From an uncultured Desulfosarcina sp. (GTDB lineage: Bacteria; Desulfobacterota; Desulfobacteria; Desulfobacterales; Desulfosarcinaceae), in NCBI RefSeq assembly GCF_963668215.1, contig NZ_OY764190.1, positions 5,270,001 through 5,334,000 on the forward strand: 64,000 nucleotides of DNA, read 5' to 3'. The position numbers and the translations under genes were made by a program. This document shows, piece after piece, positions 17,449 to 26,900 of this stretch. The notes under the pieces are model-generated. The model was given only the letters and a program-made list of their open reading frames with translations. It did not search any database and was not told the DNA's origin. Position 1 is the first letter of the stretch. Every line of letters starts with the position of its first letter.

Positions 17449-18798
17449 TCACGATCCGTCATCATCGGTCTTGCTCGCGCCTCTGCCCGAAGCGCTTTCT
17501 TGATACAGGTCGCCATATAGTTTTTTAGCACAGTCGGGACAGATTCCGTGACTGAATTGTGTATCGGAGTGTTTGCTGATGTAAGATTCTATCTGGGTCC
17601 AGTACCCCTGATCATCCCGGATTTTTTTACACGAAGCGCAAATGGGGAGCATCCCGCTCAATTTTTTTATTTCGGCAAGCGCCTTTTCGAGCTTCTTCTT
17701 TTCTTCAAGCAATTGATGCTCAAAGGTGACGTCCATAAAAATCTGGATATAGCCGGCCAGTATGCCGAATACATCCAGGAGTTTTTCTTCGAGGATTTTC
17801 AGGGCCCTGTCTTCGGAAAGGAGCAGGGTGCCTTCTTTTCCCCGCTCGACAGTCCATCGTTTGCTCCGGGTGAGGGGCATGGTCTCATCAAGGAGAGAAT
17901 CGACCGACATACCGATCACCTCTGCCCGGTCTAAGATAAAATTATCAGTGAATCTGTGATTGACGCTGGTAATTGTTCTGTCCTTGTCCGTGATCATAAC
18001 GGCAAACGGCAGGCTTTCAACCAGGATATTCAATTCAATCAGCAGGTTCTGCAGGTTGGTCACATCATGAGCAAATCCGACGGTGCCAATAACACTGCCA
18101 TCGGTGTCGAAGATGGGTGACTTGTAAGTTTTGAACTTGCGGAGTTCATTACCGCATTTCACGGTTTCGTCGAAAAGGCAGGTCTCTTTTTTGTTGAGAA
18201 CAATCTCTTCCGATTCCAGGCAAATAAATTCCCCCTGGGCATATTCATCCGGTTCAAGATCCCAGATATAGTAATGCCCGCGGCCTTCAACCTGGGCCTT
18301 TGTTTTATTAACGGCCCGGCAGAAGCTGTTGTTGACTTTCAAATGAGCCCCTTTTGCATCCTTGAACCAGATCAGGTCGGGCAGGCTGTCTATCAGCGTG
18401 TCCAGGTATTTTTGGGTAAGTACCAAATCCTCCTGTTCTTTGAGACGCTCCAGTATCCGTTTGAAAGAAGACCGAACCTTTTCTTCAGCAAATGGTTTGA
18501 CCCAGATCTGGTCGAAATGCTGGTAACTCTCTGCCATGGCTGGAAAGCTATCGGCTGAAAAACAACCGATAACAACGGTCTGCTCATCCTTAGCTGCCAG
18601 AATTTTTTCCAGGGATATGGGTTTGTCGTTTTCGAAATCGAGAACGATGACCCTGCACCCTTTCAGGTTGGCTTCATCGACATCCGGATAACAGAAAAAT
18701 TGGTATGAGAATCTTTCAACCGGTGGGGCGCCTCGTACAAGCGCTTCCAACTGGGGATTCTGTGTTATAATACATATGTTTACGATTCGATGATACAC
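17449..18798 (-). CDS. receiver-like/PAS/PAS regulator with C-terminal Cys motif, no kinase domain
   Basis: A 449-residue signalling protein. Residues 1-120 resemble a response-regulator receiver (VIVLDFEND with a possible phospho-Asp, and WVKPF with the conserved Lys). Two PAS domains follow (SLPDLIWFKDAKG and SLPFAVMITDKDR). After a coiled-coil (LLEEKKKLEKALAEIKK) comes a cysteine motif, LPICASCKKIRDD...GICPDCAKKLY, a tail often found on desulfobacterial receiver and PAS proteins. No histidine-kinase, GGDEF or DNA-binding domain is present. The start is set at GTG 18798 because GGGGAGAG lies properly ahead of it; the upstream TTG codons lack this. Its target is unknown. Confidence 0.8.
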   Translation of the reverse strand: MYHRIVNICIITQNPQLEALVRGAPPVERFSYQFFCYPDVDEANLKGCRVIVLDFENDKPISLEKILAAKDEQTVVIGCFSADSFPAMAESYQHFDQIWVKPFAEEKVRSSFKRILERLKEQEDLVLTQKYLDTLIDSLPDLIWFKDAKGAHLKVNNSFCRAVNKTKAQVEGRGHYYIWDLEPDEYAQGEFICLESEEIVLNKKETCLFDETVKCGNELRKFKTYKSPIFDTDGSVIGTVGFAHDVTNLQNLLIELNILVESLPFAVMITDKDRTITSVNHRFTDNFILDRAEVIGMSVDSLLDETMPLTRSKRWTVERGKEGTLLLSEDRALKILEEKLLDVFGILAGYIQIFMDVTFEHQLLEEKKKLEKALAEIKKLSGMLPICASCKKIRDDQGYWTQIESYISKHSDTQFSHGICPDCAKKLYGDLYQESASGRGASKTDDDGS

Positions 18799-19144
18799 AG
18801 CTAACTCTCCCCGCAACAATCAGTAAAGGGTAATCTTTCAGACAACCATTTTCTTCTTCATAGAAGCATATCATGTTGTGAAACATACGGTAAGAGATTA
18901 ATCGCGTCGGGGACGTACAGACGCTTAGCGTGCCGCTGACCCGGCATCCGCGCTTCAAACCATCGACGAGCAGCGCGGCAACTGAAAACTTGCCGGCGGG
19001 GATCTCTATTTTTACCCACCCGCCATCCCGAAAAGGAAACGGCGGTTGAAGAAGAAATTCTTCGACCGCCGTCCATATCTCCGTTTTTCTAACTTGTACC
19101 GGACAGTTTCCTTAAACCGCCCTTTTCGACCCCAAAAACATCGA
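18799..19144. other. non-coding stretch with a hairpin
   Basis: No supported gene. An inverted repeat at about 19042-19071 (GGCGGTTGAAGAA, loop, TTCTTCGACCGCC) forms a 12-13 bp stem with one mismatch, but there is no following T-run, so it is not a clear terminator. The region marks the change from regulator gene to transposon debris. Confidence 0.4.
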
Positions 19145-19216
19145 TTTAAGGCTGAAAAACGGCCCTATATTTTATCTAACCAATCGATATCTTAGCATTC
19201 TGCTTGATCCAACCCC
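19145..19216 (+). repeat. 72-bp direct repeat flanking the transposon remnants, copy A
   Basis: Aligns without gaps to 22045-22116, with about 11 mismatches by eye. Both copies contain the shared core ACGGCCCTAT, then CTTA(G/A)CATTCTGCTTG. The two copies are in the same orientation and enclose the DUF4277 transposase remnant and the IS21 element. Between this copy and the remnant (19217-19353) there is only AT-rich non-coding DNA with a small palindrome, CGATTTTTgaccctAAAAATCG. Confidence 0.7.
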
Positions 19217-19591
19217 GAGCCTCCCCTGCATCAGAACCACCAAAGGGTCATTCGAACTAAGAGAGACGCAATCCTCCTATAATTCGATTTTTGACCCTAA
19301 AAATCGCGATATAGACCCTGATTAGGCCATCTTTTAAAGTCTTTTTTATTTATTTACGGCTTGTTATCTTGGCCCGTCCCAAGATCAATATTGTAGTCAC
19401 AGAAAAGTTCCGGTTTGACATCGCAACCCAACATCAATTCAGTGTCCTTCTCCTGAAAGAATTCTTCCATCCGGTACAAAGGGGTTCTTCCAGAAAGTGT
19501 GTCTAACACCATGGCCAGAATAGCGACTCCCTGTCAATGGGAATGAAAAGTGTACCAGAAGTGGGAAAATAAAAATGTACCACCCTGGAGC

Positions 19592-20386
19592 TCATTGATT
19601 CTCCGTCTTCCCATCCACGTCGGCCAACCCTGAGGAACCGACCGTGGCGAAATCGTTCTTTGAAAAACTGTGCCCGCGGAGCCGATAGCTGTGCCCCTTG
19701 ATGTTGACCACCCGGCAGTGATGCAGCAGCCGGTCGAGGATCGCGGTGGCGATGACCTGCTCGCCGAACAACTCTTGCCAGTCCCCGAAGCTCTTGTTGG
19801 AGGTGATCAGCGTCGATGATCGCTCGTAGCGATAAGAGACGAACTGAAAGAACAGATACGCCTCCTTCGTGTCGATGGGCAGGTACCCGACTTCATCGAC
19901 TACCACCAGGGCCGAAGTCAGATATGCCTTGTGCCGGGACTGGGGCTCTTTGAGTTTCCTCATCAGGGTGTCCATGGTGGTGAAGTAGACCTTGAACCCG
20001 TGATGGCAGGCCTTGATCGCCAGCGATATGGCCAGATGGGTTTTGCCAACGCCCGGCGGTCCCAGGAAAATCACGTTCTCCTGCTTGCCGATGAAATCCA
20101 GATCGAAAAGGGCCATCACCTCCTTTTTGTTCAGCTTGGGGTGAAAGGTAAAATCGTACTCTTCGATGGTCTTGGCCGATGGCAGCCCGGCGGTCTTCAT
20201 GGCGGTCTGTACGCGCCGTTTTTCCTTGGCGGCGACTTCCTCTTCCAGCAGCTGATCCAGAAAAGACAGATAAGAGTCCTTGTCGGACTCGGCTTTGGCG
20301 ACCACGGTTTCGAGCATCTCGGCGGCCTGGGTGAGCTTGAGCCGTTTGAGGTTGTCCTGGAGGCGGTCGGCGATCAGTTGATCCAT
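19592..20386 (-). CDS. istB: IS21-family helper ATPase IstB
   Basis: A 264-residue AAA+ ATPase related to DnaC. The Walker A motif GPPGVGKTHLA is at residues 109-119, the Walker B is VVVDEVGYLP, and sensor-type SNKSFGDW follows. IstB binds target DNA and stimulates the IstA transposase, steering integration. It overlaps the end of istA by 13 bases, the usual coupled arrangement in this family. The reading frame is full length, with no stop or frameshift. Confidence 0.95.
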   Translation of the reverse strand: MDQLIADRLQDNLKRLKLTQAAEMLETVVAKAESDKDSYLSFLDQLLEEEVAAKEKRRVQTAMKTAGLPSAKTIEEYDFTFHPKLNKKEVMALFDLDFIGKQENVIFLGPPGVGKTHLAISLAIKACHHGFKVYFTTMDTLMRKLKEPQSRHKAYLTSALVVVDEVGYLPIDTKEAYLFFQFVSYRYERSSTLITSNKSFGDWQELFGEQVIATAILDRLLHHCRVVNIKGHSYRLRGHSFSKNDFATVGSSGLADVDGKTENQ

Positions 20387-21630
20387 GTGCCGATCTGCTC
20401 ATACACGGACAGCGGACGGTAAAGCACCTGTGGGAACAAACTAGCATTCACCAGTCCCCGGGTGGCCTTGCCTTTGGTGCGACCGTATTTCTTTTTCGCT
20501 TTCTGCCGCTGCTTCAGGATCTGGGCGGTGATATTCGCATCGGTAACCCAGCTGCCCTTTTCCTCGGCTTCCCTATGCGTGGCCAGCAGCCGGTCGTCAT
20601 CGTAGAATCGGATGATACCGTCCTTGACCTTCAGCAGGATCTTTTTGCCGACCACATCCGGCGGCACCTGATACCGGCTGGCGTTATAGGAAATATAGCA
20701 GTCCTTGTAGACCCTGCGATACTCTTTTATGGACGTATCGTAGTCGCTGGCAGGGCATGGACTTAAGCTGGATTGTTCCTGCCGCCAGCGCAGGTCCACC
20801 AGCTGCCGGTGGGTTCCATGCTTCCTGCGATTGGCTGTTTCGTCAAGCCAGCTGAGAAGATCCCGGTTCGCCTGCTCGATGCTGGTAAAGGCATAACCGC
20901 GCCAGAACGACTCGCGAATGTAATCCACCGGGCGTTCCACCTTGCCTTTCACCCAGGGACTGTAGGGCATGCAGGCCAGAGGCTTGAAACCATAGTGCTG
21001 GGTAAAGTGCATGAACTCGACATTGAAAACAGTCTGCCCACCTGTGCGGCTGATCACCACATGCTTCATGTTGTCATAGAGCATTTCCATGGGAATCCCG
21101 CCCAGGTAGTGAAAGGCGGCAATATGGGCATCCATGAAGGACTGCAGGGTGCAGCGGTCAACGAACATGGCAAACATGGCCCGGGAAAATCCCAGGACCA
21201 GGACGAACAGGTAAACGGTAAAACTGCCGCCCTTGAAATCCGCGACCTTGAAGTCGGCCCAGTCCATCTGCCCCTGCAATCCGGGAATCGTCTCGAACCG
21301 GATGTAAGCCTGGCGCTTGCGTTTTCGTTTGCGCCTGCGGACATAGATTTTGACGGTATCGTATCCGCCAGCATAGCCTAACTGTTTGAGTTGTTGATAG
21401 ATCCAGGTGGCACGGTAATCATCCTCTTCGAGGAAATCGTTAATCACCGGGTAGTAGGGAGCCAGGATGCTTTCGCGCCGTTGGGCCTTGTGGTAACCGG
21501 GAGTTTGTCCATTCTGAATATATTTTTTAACGGTCTTGCGATGGCGGCCAGTTCGTTTGGTGATCTCCCTTTGCGAAAGGCCTTGTTGATGCAATGCAAT
21601 AATGTCCATGTACGCCTCCCATGAAATCAT
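20374..21630 (-). CDS. istA: IS21-family transposase IstA
   Basis: A 418-residue DDE transposase. The N-terminal helix-turn-helix reads GLSQREITKRTGRHRKTVKKYI (residues 18-39 region), followed by the rve-type catalytic core with QMDWADFK (Asp123), LYDNMKHVV and KGKVERPVDYIRE, which supply the D-D-E residues. The C-terminal beta domain (SRYQVPPDVVGKKI) is usual for IstA. It cuts and joins the element's ends, together with IstB. The protein appears complete. Confidence 0.95.
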   Translation of the reverse strand: MISWEAYMDIIALHQQGLSQREITKRTGRHRKTVKKYIQNGQTPGYHKAQRRESILAPYYPVINDFLEEDDYRATWIYQQLKQLGYAGGYDTVKIYVRRRKRKRKRQAYIRFETIPGLQGQMDWADFKVADFKGGSFTVYLFVLVLGFSRAMFAMFVDRCTLQSFMDAHIAAFHYLGGIPMEMLYDNMKHVVISRTGGQTVFNVEFMHFTQHYGFKPLACMPYSPWVKGKVERPVDYIRESFWRGYAFTSIEQANRDLLSWLDETANRRKHGTHRQLVDLRWRQEQSSLSPCPASDYDTSIKEYRRVYKDCYISYNASRYQVPPDVVGKKILLKVKDGIIRFYDDDRLLATHREAEEKGSWVTDANITAQILKQRQKAKKKYGRTKGKATRGLVNASLFPQVLYRPLSVYEQIGTWIN

Positions 21631-22044
21631 GGCGACACCCTCCTTTCAGGAAGGAGTCTACCATGCGGTGCTATTCATGGGTGGTACACTTTTCGTTCCC
21701 ATTTTTGGTACATTATCGCATTCCCGGCGACACTCCCGGTGAGAGTTCCATTTCGCTGTCAACCAGGGTGTCCAGTGTCTCGACCAGCTCAATCTTTTTG
21801 GCGAAGTCTTTGATGATCGGCAGATGGCCGACTTCTGAAAATGTCAGATTATCGGGAACCAGATTCTCCATTTTGCCCTCCCTAAGCTCATATTGAACAC
21901 GTGAGGGCATAACTATCAGATATTATTAACAAAGTCTATGCATAAACATTTAACGTAATATCAATACGTTAAAGCCTATAACGTTCCAGGCTCATTGGGA
22001 AATAAATTCAGTTCGTTTCAAGGAAAAGGGGTGTCGAAAGTATG

Positions 22045-22116
22045 TTTAAGGGCCAAAAACGGCCCTATTTTTGACCTAACTAATTGATATCTTAACATTC
22101 TGCTTGGTCCGACCCC
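22045..22116 (+). repeat. 72-bp direct repeat flanking the transposon remnants, copy B
   Basis: Gapless partner of 19145-19216. In this copy GGGCCaaaaacGGCCC followed by TATTTTT makes a terminator-like hairpin. The adjoining 21872-22044 is non-coding and holds a small palindrome, TAACGTAatatcaaTACGTTA, near 21953. The ISL3 transposase remnant begins immediately after this copy. Confidence 0.7.
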
Positions 22117-22329
22117 AAGTCACAGAAAAAAGCCGCATACACCATCAAGAGCCACTGAGGCGGCGTCCTGCGTTGGTTTACCTCCAGGATCAACAATGGA
22201 ATCCTGGAGGGAATAAACAGTCTGATTCAAGCTGCCAAAGCCAGAGCCCGAGGGTATCGAACCGAACGAACGCTCATCACCATGATTTATCTTATTGCAG
22301 GCAAACTGAAGTTCGATTTACCCACATGA
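22117..22329 (+). pseudogene. ISL3-family transposase, C-terminal remnant
   Basis: The frame starting near 22117 encodes KAAYTIKSH, an in-frame TGA (22156-22158) at a position where relatives have Trp, then GGVLRWFTSRINNGILEG and on to INSLIQAAKARARGYRTERT, ending KLKFDLPT at TGA 22327-22329. These are the terminal blocks of the ISL3-family DDE transposase. The rest of the gene and both terminal repeats are missing, so it is a dead fragment. It sits directly against the AT-rich two-gene operon and marks its left border. Confidence 0.8.
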
Positions 22330-22344
22330 AATAGCGAGGAACCT

Positions 22345-23958
22345 TTAATTATTTTTCCATTCACGTAGCTTTTTTCCTCTAAAAATGAACTCTACACTTA
22401 AAAATAGATTTGAATCTTCCCAATCGATAGAATCAAGAGCAATTATTGTTTTTTTATCGAGTAATTTTTTTAATTCCTTTCTGGTTTCATTATTTTTTGA
22501 ATCGTTAAATCCTATATCTTTCCTAGGCAAATATTCAATTTTGAATTTTAATGTATTATCGTTTAACTTCTTTATTTCTGATAACACAACTTTTTGAATT
22601 GCTATTGGGTTTTCTATAGTTTCAAGACCAGTTTCCCTTTCCCATGTTTGAATTTCATCACAAAACCTTAATATGCAGGCCAGTGGGTAATCAGAATATT
22701 TAACCCGATTATCAATTGATATTGGAATTTTATGAAGTGAGCATGCTTTCGCTGCTTCATTGATTGATATTTTTATTCCTTCATCAGCAGTTCCATAGAA
22801 ATTTTTACGTATTGTAAGAGCAGAAAGTATTCCATGATTTAGTTTATTATTCCACTCATCATTAATTTGATTAATCAATTTTTCACCTATTACGCCTTTA
22901 AGTTCCTCAAAAGATTTTTTTAAGATTTCCCTTAGTTCATCTTTGGAGTGTGAAGTAGAAATTTTTACTGGATGCATTTCTTCGTCATACCATGGATATT
23001 CCTTTAATACGTTATTATTGTTTTCAACAAGTTCAAAAAGTTTTTCTCCAATTATTCCATAATCATGAAATATAGAAGCAATTATCCATGCTCTATTTAT
23101 GTATTTTTTTATATCTTTTTTTTCTTTTTCAGACAATCTAAGAAAATTATACAATTTTCTTTTGTTTTTAGGTATATCTAAGATAACACAGTTTAAAATA
23201 TAGTATCCAAGCCAGAAAACGTTAAACACATGTTTTGCATGACTCCATGAACCAGGACTACTTATCAAAGACATGTAATCTTGTTTTATAAATGTATCTA
23301 ACATATTTGCGAATTGAGTTGTTGGAATTTTTAATTCGGAAGATATATCTCCAAAATTTTCAGAAATTTTATGTAGGTTTTGAAAAGCAGTTAATTGTGG
23401 AGAGTAGTTATTAAGCATTTCATACAAAGGATGTTCCCATGGTTCCATATTTTTTGAGATTAAATACTTTTTTAATGTGTCTACAAGTAACTGCCCTGGA
23501 ATGATATTCCACGGCTCTTTAAGTGTTTTTTCTATTCTCCAAAGAAGATAATTTAAGGGAGTACTTCCTTTATTCCAAATTTCATATATGTTTAAATCTT
23601 CTAAGTCATCTATCAACACATCTTTAAAATGAGTGTAAACTACTATTTTGGTTGATGGTGAATAGTGTAAAATAAGTTTAGTAATGTCATGTATGCAATT
23701 AATTCCTTCACCATATTCTGGATGTTCTAAATTTTCTGGTAGAAAAAATGCGTCAGTTATAACAAGGTCAAAATTTTTACTAGATAGAGCTTTTCTTATT
23801 TTATCTAGAAAATCTACTTTGTCTATTTCATTGTGCTCTGAACTTACTGGTGAAATTAGCTGAACAGAGGTTAAATCTAAATTTTTTTCTAAATTATTCT
23901 TTAACCTTTCTCTTTCCTCATCATGTTCTAAGTATAAAATGTTATAACGGTTATTCAT
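22345..23958 (-). CDS. receiver domain fused to HD-domain phosphohydrolase-like protein
   Basis: A 537-residue protein from ATG 23958, which overlaps the stop of the large upstream gene as ATGA and has GGGAG in front. Residues 1-135 look like a response-regulator receiver: acidic patch EHDEE (11-15), phospho-acceptor candidate Asp69 in FDLVITDAF, and Lys130 in WNKGS. The C-terminal part carries an HD-type metal site: SHAKH (His240, His243), FHDYG (His298-Asp299), NHG (His375), SLH (His409) and CDE (Asp434). HD enzymes usually cleave phosphoester bonds in nucleotides or signalling molecules. Codons are extremely AT-rich compared with the rest of the window. Function unknown; it may be the output arm of the two-gene system. 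Confidence 0.7.
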   Translation of the reverse strand: MNNRYNILYLEHDEERERLKNNLEKNLDLTSVQLISPVSSEHNEIDKVDFLDKIRKALSSKNFDLVITDAFFLPENLEHPEYGEGINCIHDITKLILHYSPSTKIVVYTHFKDVLIDDLEDLNIYEIWNKGSTPLNYLLWRIEKTLKEPWNIIPGQLLVDTLKKYLISKNMEPWEHPLYEMLNNYSPQLTAFQNLHKISENFGDISSELKIPTTQFANMLDTFIKQDYMSLISSPGSWSHAKHVFNVFWLGYYILNCVILDIPKNKRKLYNFLRLSEKEKKDIKKYINRAWIIASIFHDYGIIGEKLFELVENNNNVLKEYPWYDEEMHPVKISTSHSKDELREILKKSFEELKGVIGEKLINQINDEWNNKLNHGILSALTIRKNFYGTADEGIKISINEAAKACSLHKIPISIDNRVKYSDYPLACILRFCDEIQTWERETGLETIENPIAIQKVVLSEIKKLNDNTLKFKIEYLPRKDIGFNDSKNNETRKELKKLLDKKTIIALDSIDWEDSNLFLSVEFIFRGKKLREWKNN

Positions 23959-26900
23959 TTTGCATCTCCCTTTGAAATGAATCCTTTCCAAATTCTTAAA
24001 GAAATTGAAAACTTGTATCCTTTAGTTGGTTTAACAATCTCATGATTGATATCATATAAAACAAATGGAAGAGTTCCCATTTCACCTAATCCATGTCCTA
24101 TTTCAGGACCAGAAATCTTATTCGATAATCTAAAACTTGTTTCGAAAGTGAAAATAATATGTTGTGGTTTCTCATTTATATAAACATTTATTTTTTCTTT
24201 TTCTGTCATTTTTATTGCCTTTAAATCTATATAATTATCAAAGAATGAATAAATTATATCTTCACTAGGCACAATGATAAAAGCTTTACTCTCCAAAACA
24301 CTTTTATCAACTAAAAGTGTTAAATTGCTAATTTTTGAACATCTACTTTTTAGTTTGTTGGTTATACGGATTGGTGTTGTTAGCCGCTTTTCTAATGAAT
24401 CTACTATCTCACTTCTTTTAGTGGGAAATATTTGAGATAACATATTTAGCCTTAATAATATACGTTCATCTTTATCATTATCATAATTCCATCCCTTCCA
24501 ATCATTTAATTCGATTGATAGATTATGACATCTTTTTGATAATAGTGTGAAATCATTTTGAATCTCTTTTTGAAAAGTAAGATCTTGCTGACAACAGATG
24601 TTTAGGGAATTAGAAAAATAGATTAGCATTTTTCCAAAATAATCGATGTCTATCATTGAAAGATTTTCTCTTTCATGGTGAATTATGACTTTTTTAGATT
24701 TTATAAATCTGGATAGAAGGGAAGGTATAAGGTGTTTGTGTTCGTTTCTTATAGCTCGAACAGTGTGGTCCATTATAAACAATAACGAAGGTACAAAAGG
24801 ATGAGTAGAATTGTTATTAAGGTATCTTTTTAGTTCATTGCATGCCATTAAAGTTATTGTGCTGTTTGTGTTTTTATTGTCAATAAGTGAAACGATTTTT
24901 TCTCTAATCAAATCAATTTTATTTTGCGATCTTTTCTTTTCTTTAAATTTATGTTCTATATACAATAATGCTAATTCAATACTCTTTAATAAAATATCAG
25001 TTTTAGTCCCATCTAAATCATCTTCTTCTTTAATCTTGCAGACGCAATCAACAGCATATAGTAAAATAATTTCCAATTCTTTGCGCCCTTCGATATCTGG
25101 TGTGGCATATGCCTTACCAACTTCAGGAAGTATTTTTTTTAGAAGATAAGAACCTTTTTCGATCTCTACTTTAAGCACGTCAAATAACAATCCTTTATGT
25201 GCCCAGTTAGCAGTAAATTTCTTCCAATCATTAAAAATTATTTTATAAATTTCAACTTTTACTAAATTTAGGTTTACATCATCATGGTTCTTAATATCCG
25301 TAATTATACTAATCAATTCTTCATATGGACATCCGCGGTTTCTACGCGTATGAATCTCCCATAGAGCTCCTTCTAAAGTAAAGTATTGTCTTCCCAGTAT
25401 GTTAAAAGGCTCAATAAATTTTCGAGTTTTATAACTATTTATGAATTTTGGACTTTCAATTCCATAGGGTTTAAATTCATCCAACCTTTTATCGATTTCA
25501 TCAGCGATATATTTTAAATTAGCTTTTTCGTTATACTTGATATAATTTAGCCACGCAATTTCGTTACAATAAATACAATCTTCTTTCGATAATGCCGGCA
25601 TATCTAAAGCAACCCAATTATGATATTTAAACTTAATTTTTGGGAAATCTAAATCATCGTTATAATCTATACATTTTATTGAACGGATATTATTAGTATC
25701 AAATAAAGTAATTTCCTTAATACTTTCGTATAAAGTTCCTTTTGCTCTTCCTTTTCTATCAATTATTGCATAGTAAACTATCTTATCAACAACTGGATGA
25801 CATAATGGCACATCAGAATCCCTGTAAACTTTCTTTATTTTTCTTACAAGAGCTCGAATTATTGTTTCTATAGTTCGAGCAGAATATATTGCATCATCAA
25901 TAATAAGAAAACTAATAGGTCTTGGAGGTTCTCCTTCAGAGCCGTAATGAATATATTTAATAACATCTTTCGCTTTGTTGTATAATAAATCGCTAACCTG
26001 TTTTGGTTGTATATAGAATGAACTGTTGGTCAATGCTCTAGCTTCTACACTGTATGTGCTTCCAAGAGTCCGACCTATTTTGATTGCAATGTATTGTCGA
26101 AGTTTTGGAATTATATGACGAATATTTGAATGAAATGGAACTAACAGATGATTTAAATTTTCATCTATACAAACTTCCCCAATATCTCTAAGTATCTTTC
26201 CTCCAATTATTGCATTCTGAATTAATTTAGGAATACAAGTTGTAACACGAAAATGATGTTTTCCTGAAACCCAATGTCCGAATCTTAATACATTCTCTTT
26301 TTCTGCTAATTTAAGTTTTTCTTTTAGTATGATATTATTTGATGGATTGCTCTTAAGATTATTGTATTTAAACGGCTTTAAAGAAAAAGGCTCTATTAAA
26401 TATTTTTCACCGGTTGCCGTTCTATCAGAGTGCTTAACTTTGGCCAAAAAAAAGGTGTCCAGTTCATATTCAATCAACTTTCTTTTTTTAATCCAACTTA
26501 TTGATTTTTCATCAGTTTCAACATCGATTAGATGTAGAAATGAAAGTAAACCTAACGCTTCTCCATTTTCACTTTTAATAATGCCTTCACTTTCACATCT
26601 CATTTTATGAAATTTTAATACCATTTCTGTGCTATGACCTTCTCTAACCAAATCAGAAACTATAAAAAATGGTATTTTTAATAATTCCTCTGTAAGTAAA
26701 CCTTCGTCATCTAATGCTCCAAAATGACCAAGGTTTATTATGTAAACATTTATATCTGGCAGCTCTTTCGCGATTGATCTTGCAACCATTTCTGCAGGAG
26801 CTGTAACGCACAACATTAAAATTTCATTCGGAATGCCTTTATTAAATTTTTGATAGACTCCTTCAGATAACCACTTTCCTATTTGCCTGTTATAAGTAAG

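Larger units (their letters stand above)
19532..21732 (-). mobile_element. intact IS21-family insertion sequence, 2.2 kb
   Basis: The element has both istA and istB. Its ends are inverted copies of a roughly 53-bp terminal region starting TGTC and ending in TGTACCACCC, each containing two staggered TGTACCA motifs, typical of IS21 multiple terminal repeats. The 5-bp sequence CTCCC occurs directly outside both ends (19527-19531 and 21733-21737), a target-site duplication of IS21 size. Intact ends, intact genes and a perfect duplication suggest a recent, possibly active insertion. Confidence 0.9.
19354..21871 (-). pseudogene. DUF4277 (IS1634-type) transposase fragment, split by an IS21 insertion
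   Basis: Two exon-like parts, 21871-21733 and 19531-19354, join in one reading frame when the IS21 element and one copy of the 5-bp target duplication are removed. The rebuilt protein starts MENLVPDNLTFSEVGHLPI (ATG 21871, with GGGAGGG upstream), continues through SPGVAILAMVLDTLSGRTP and EEFFQEKDTELMLG, and ends at a TAA about 105 residues in. This matches the N-terminal DUF4277 domain of IS1634-type transposases, whose full length is about 500 residues. After FCDYNI the sequence stops resembling the family, so the catalytic part was deleted as well as interrupted. Confidence 0.75.
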
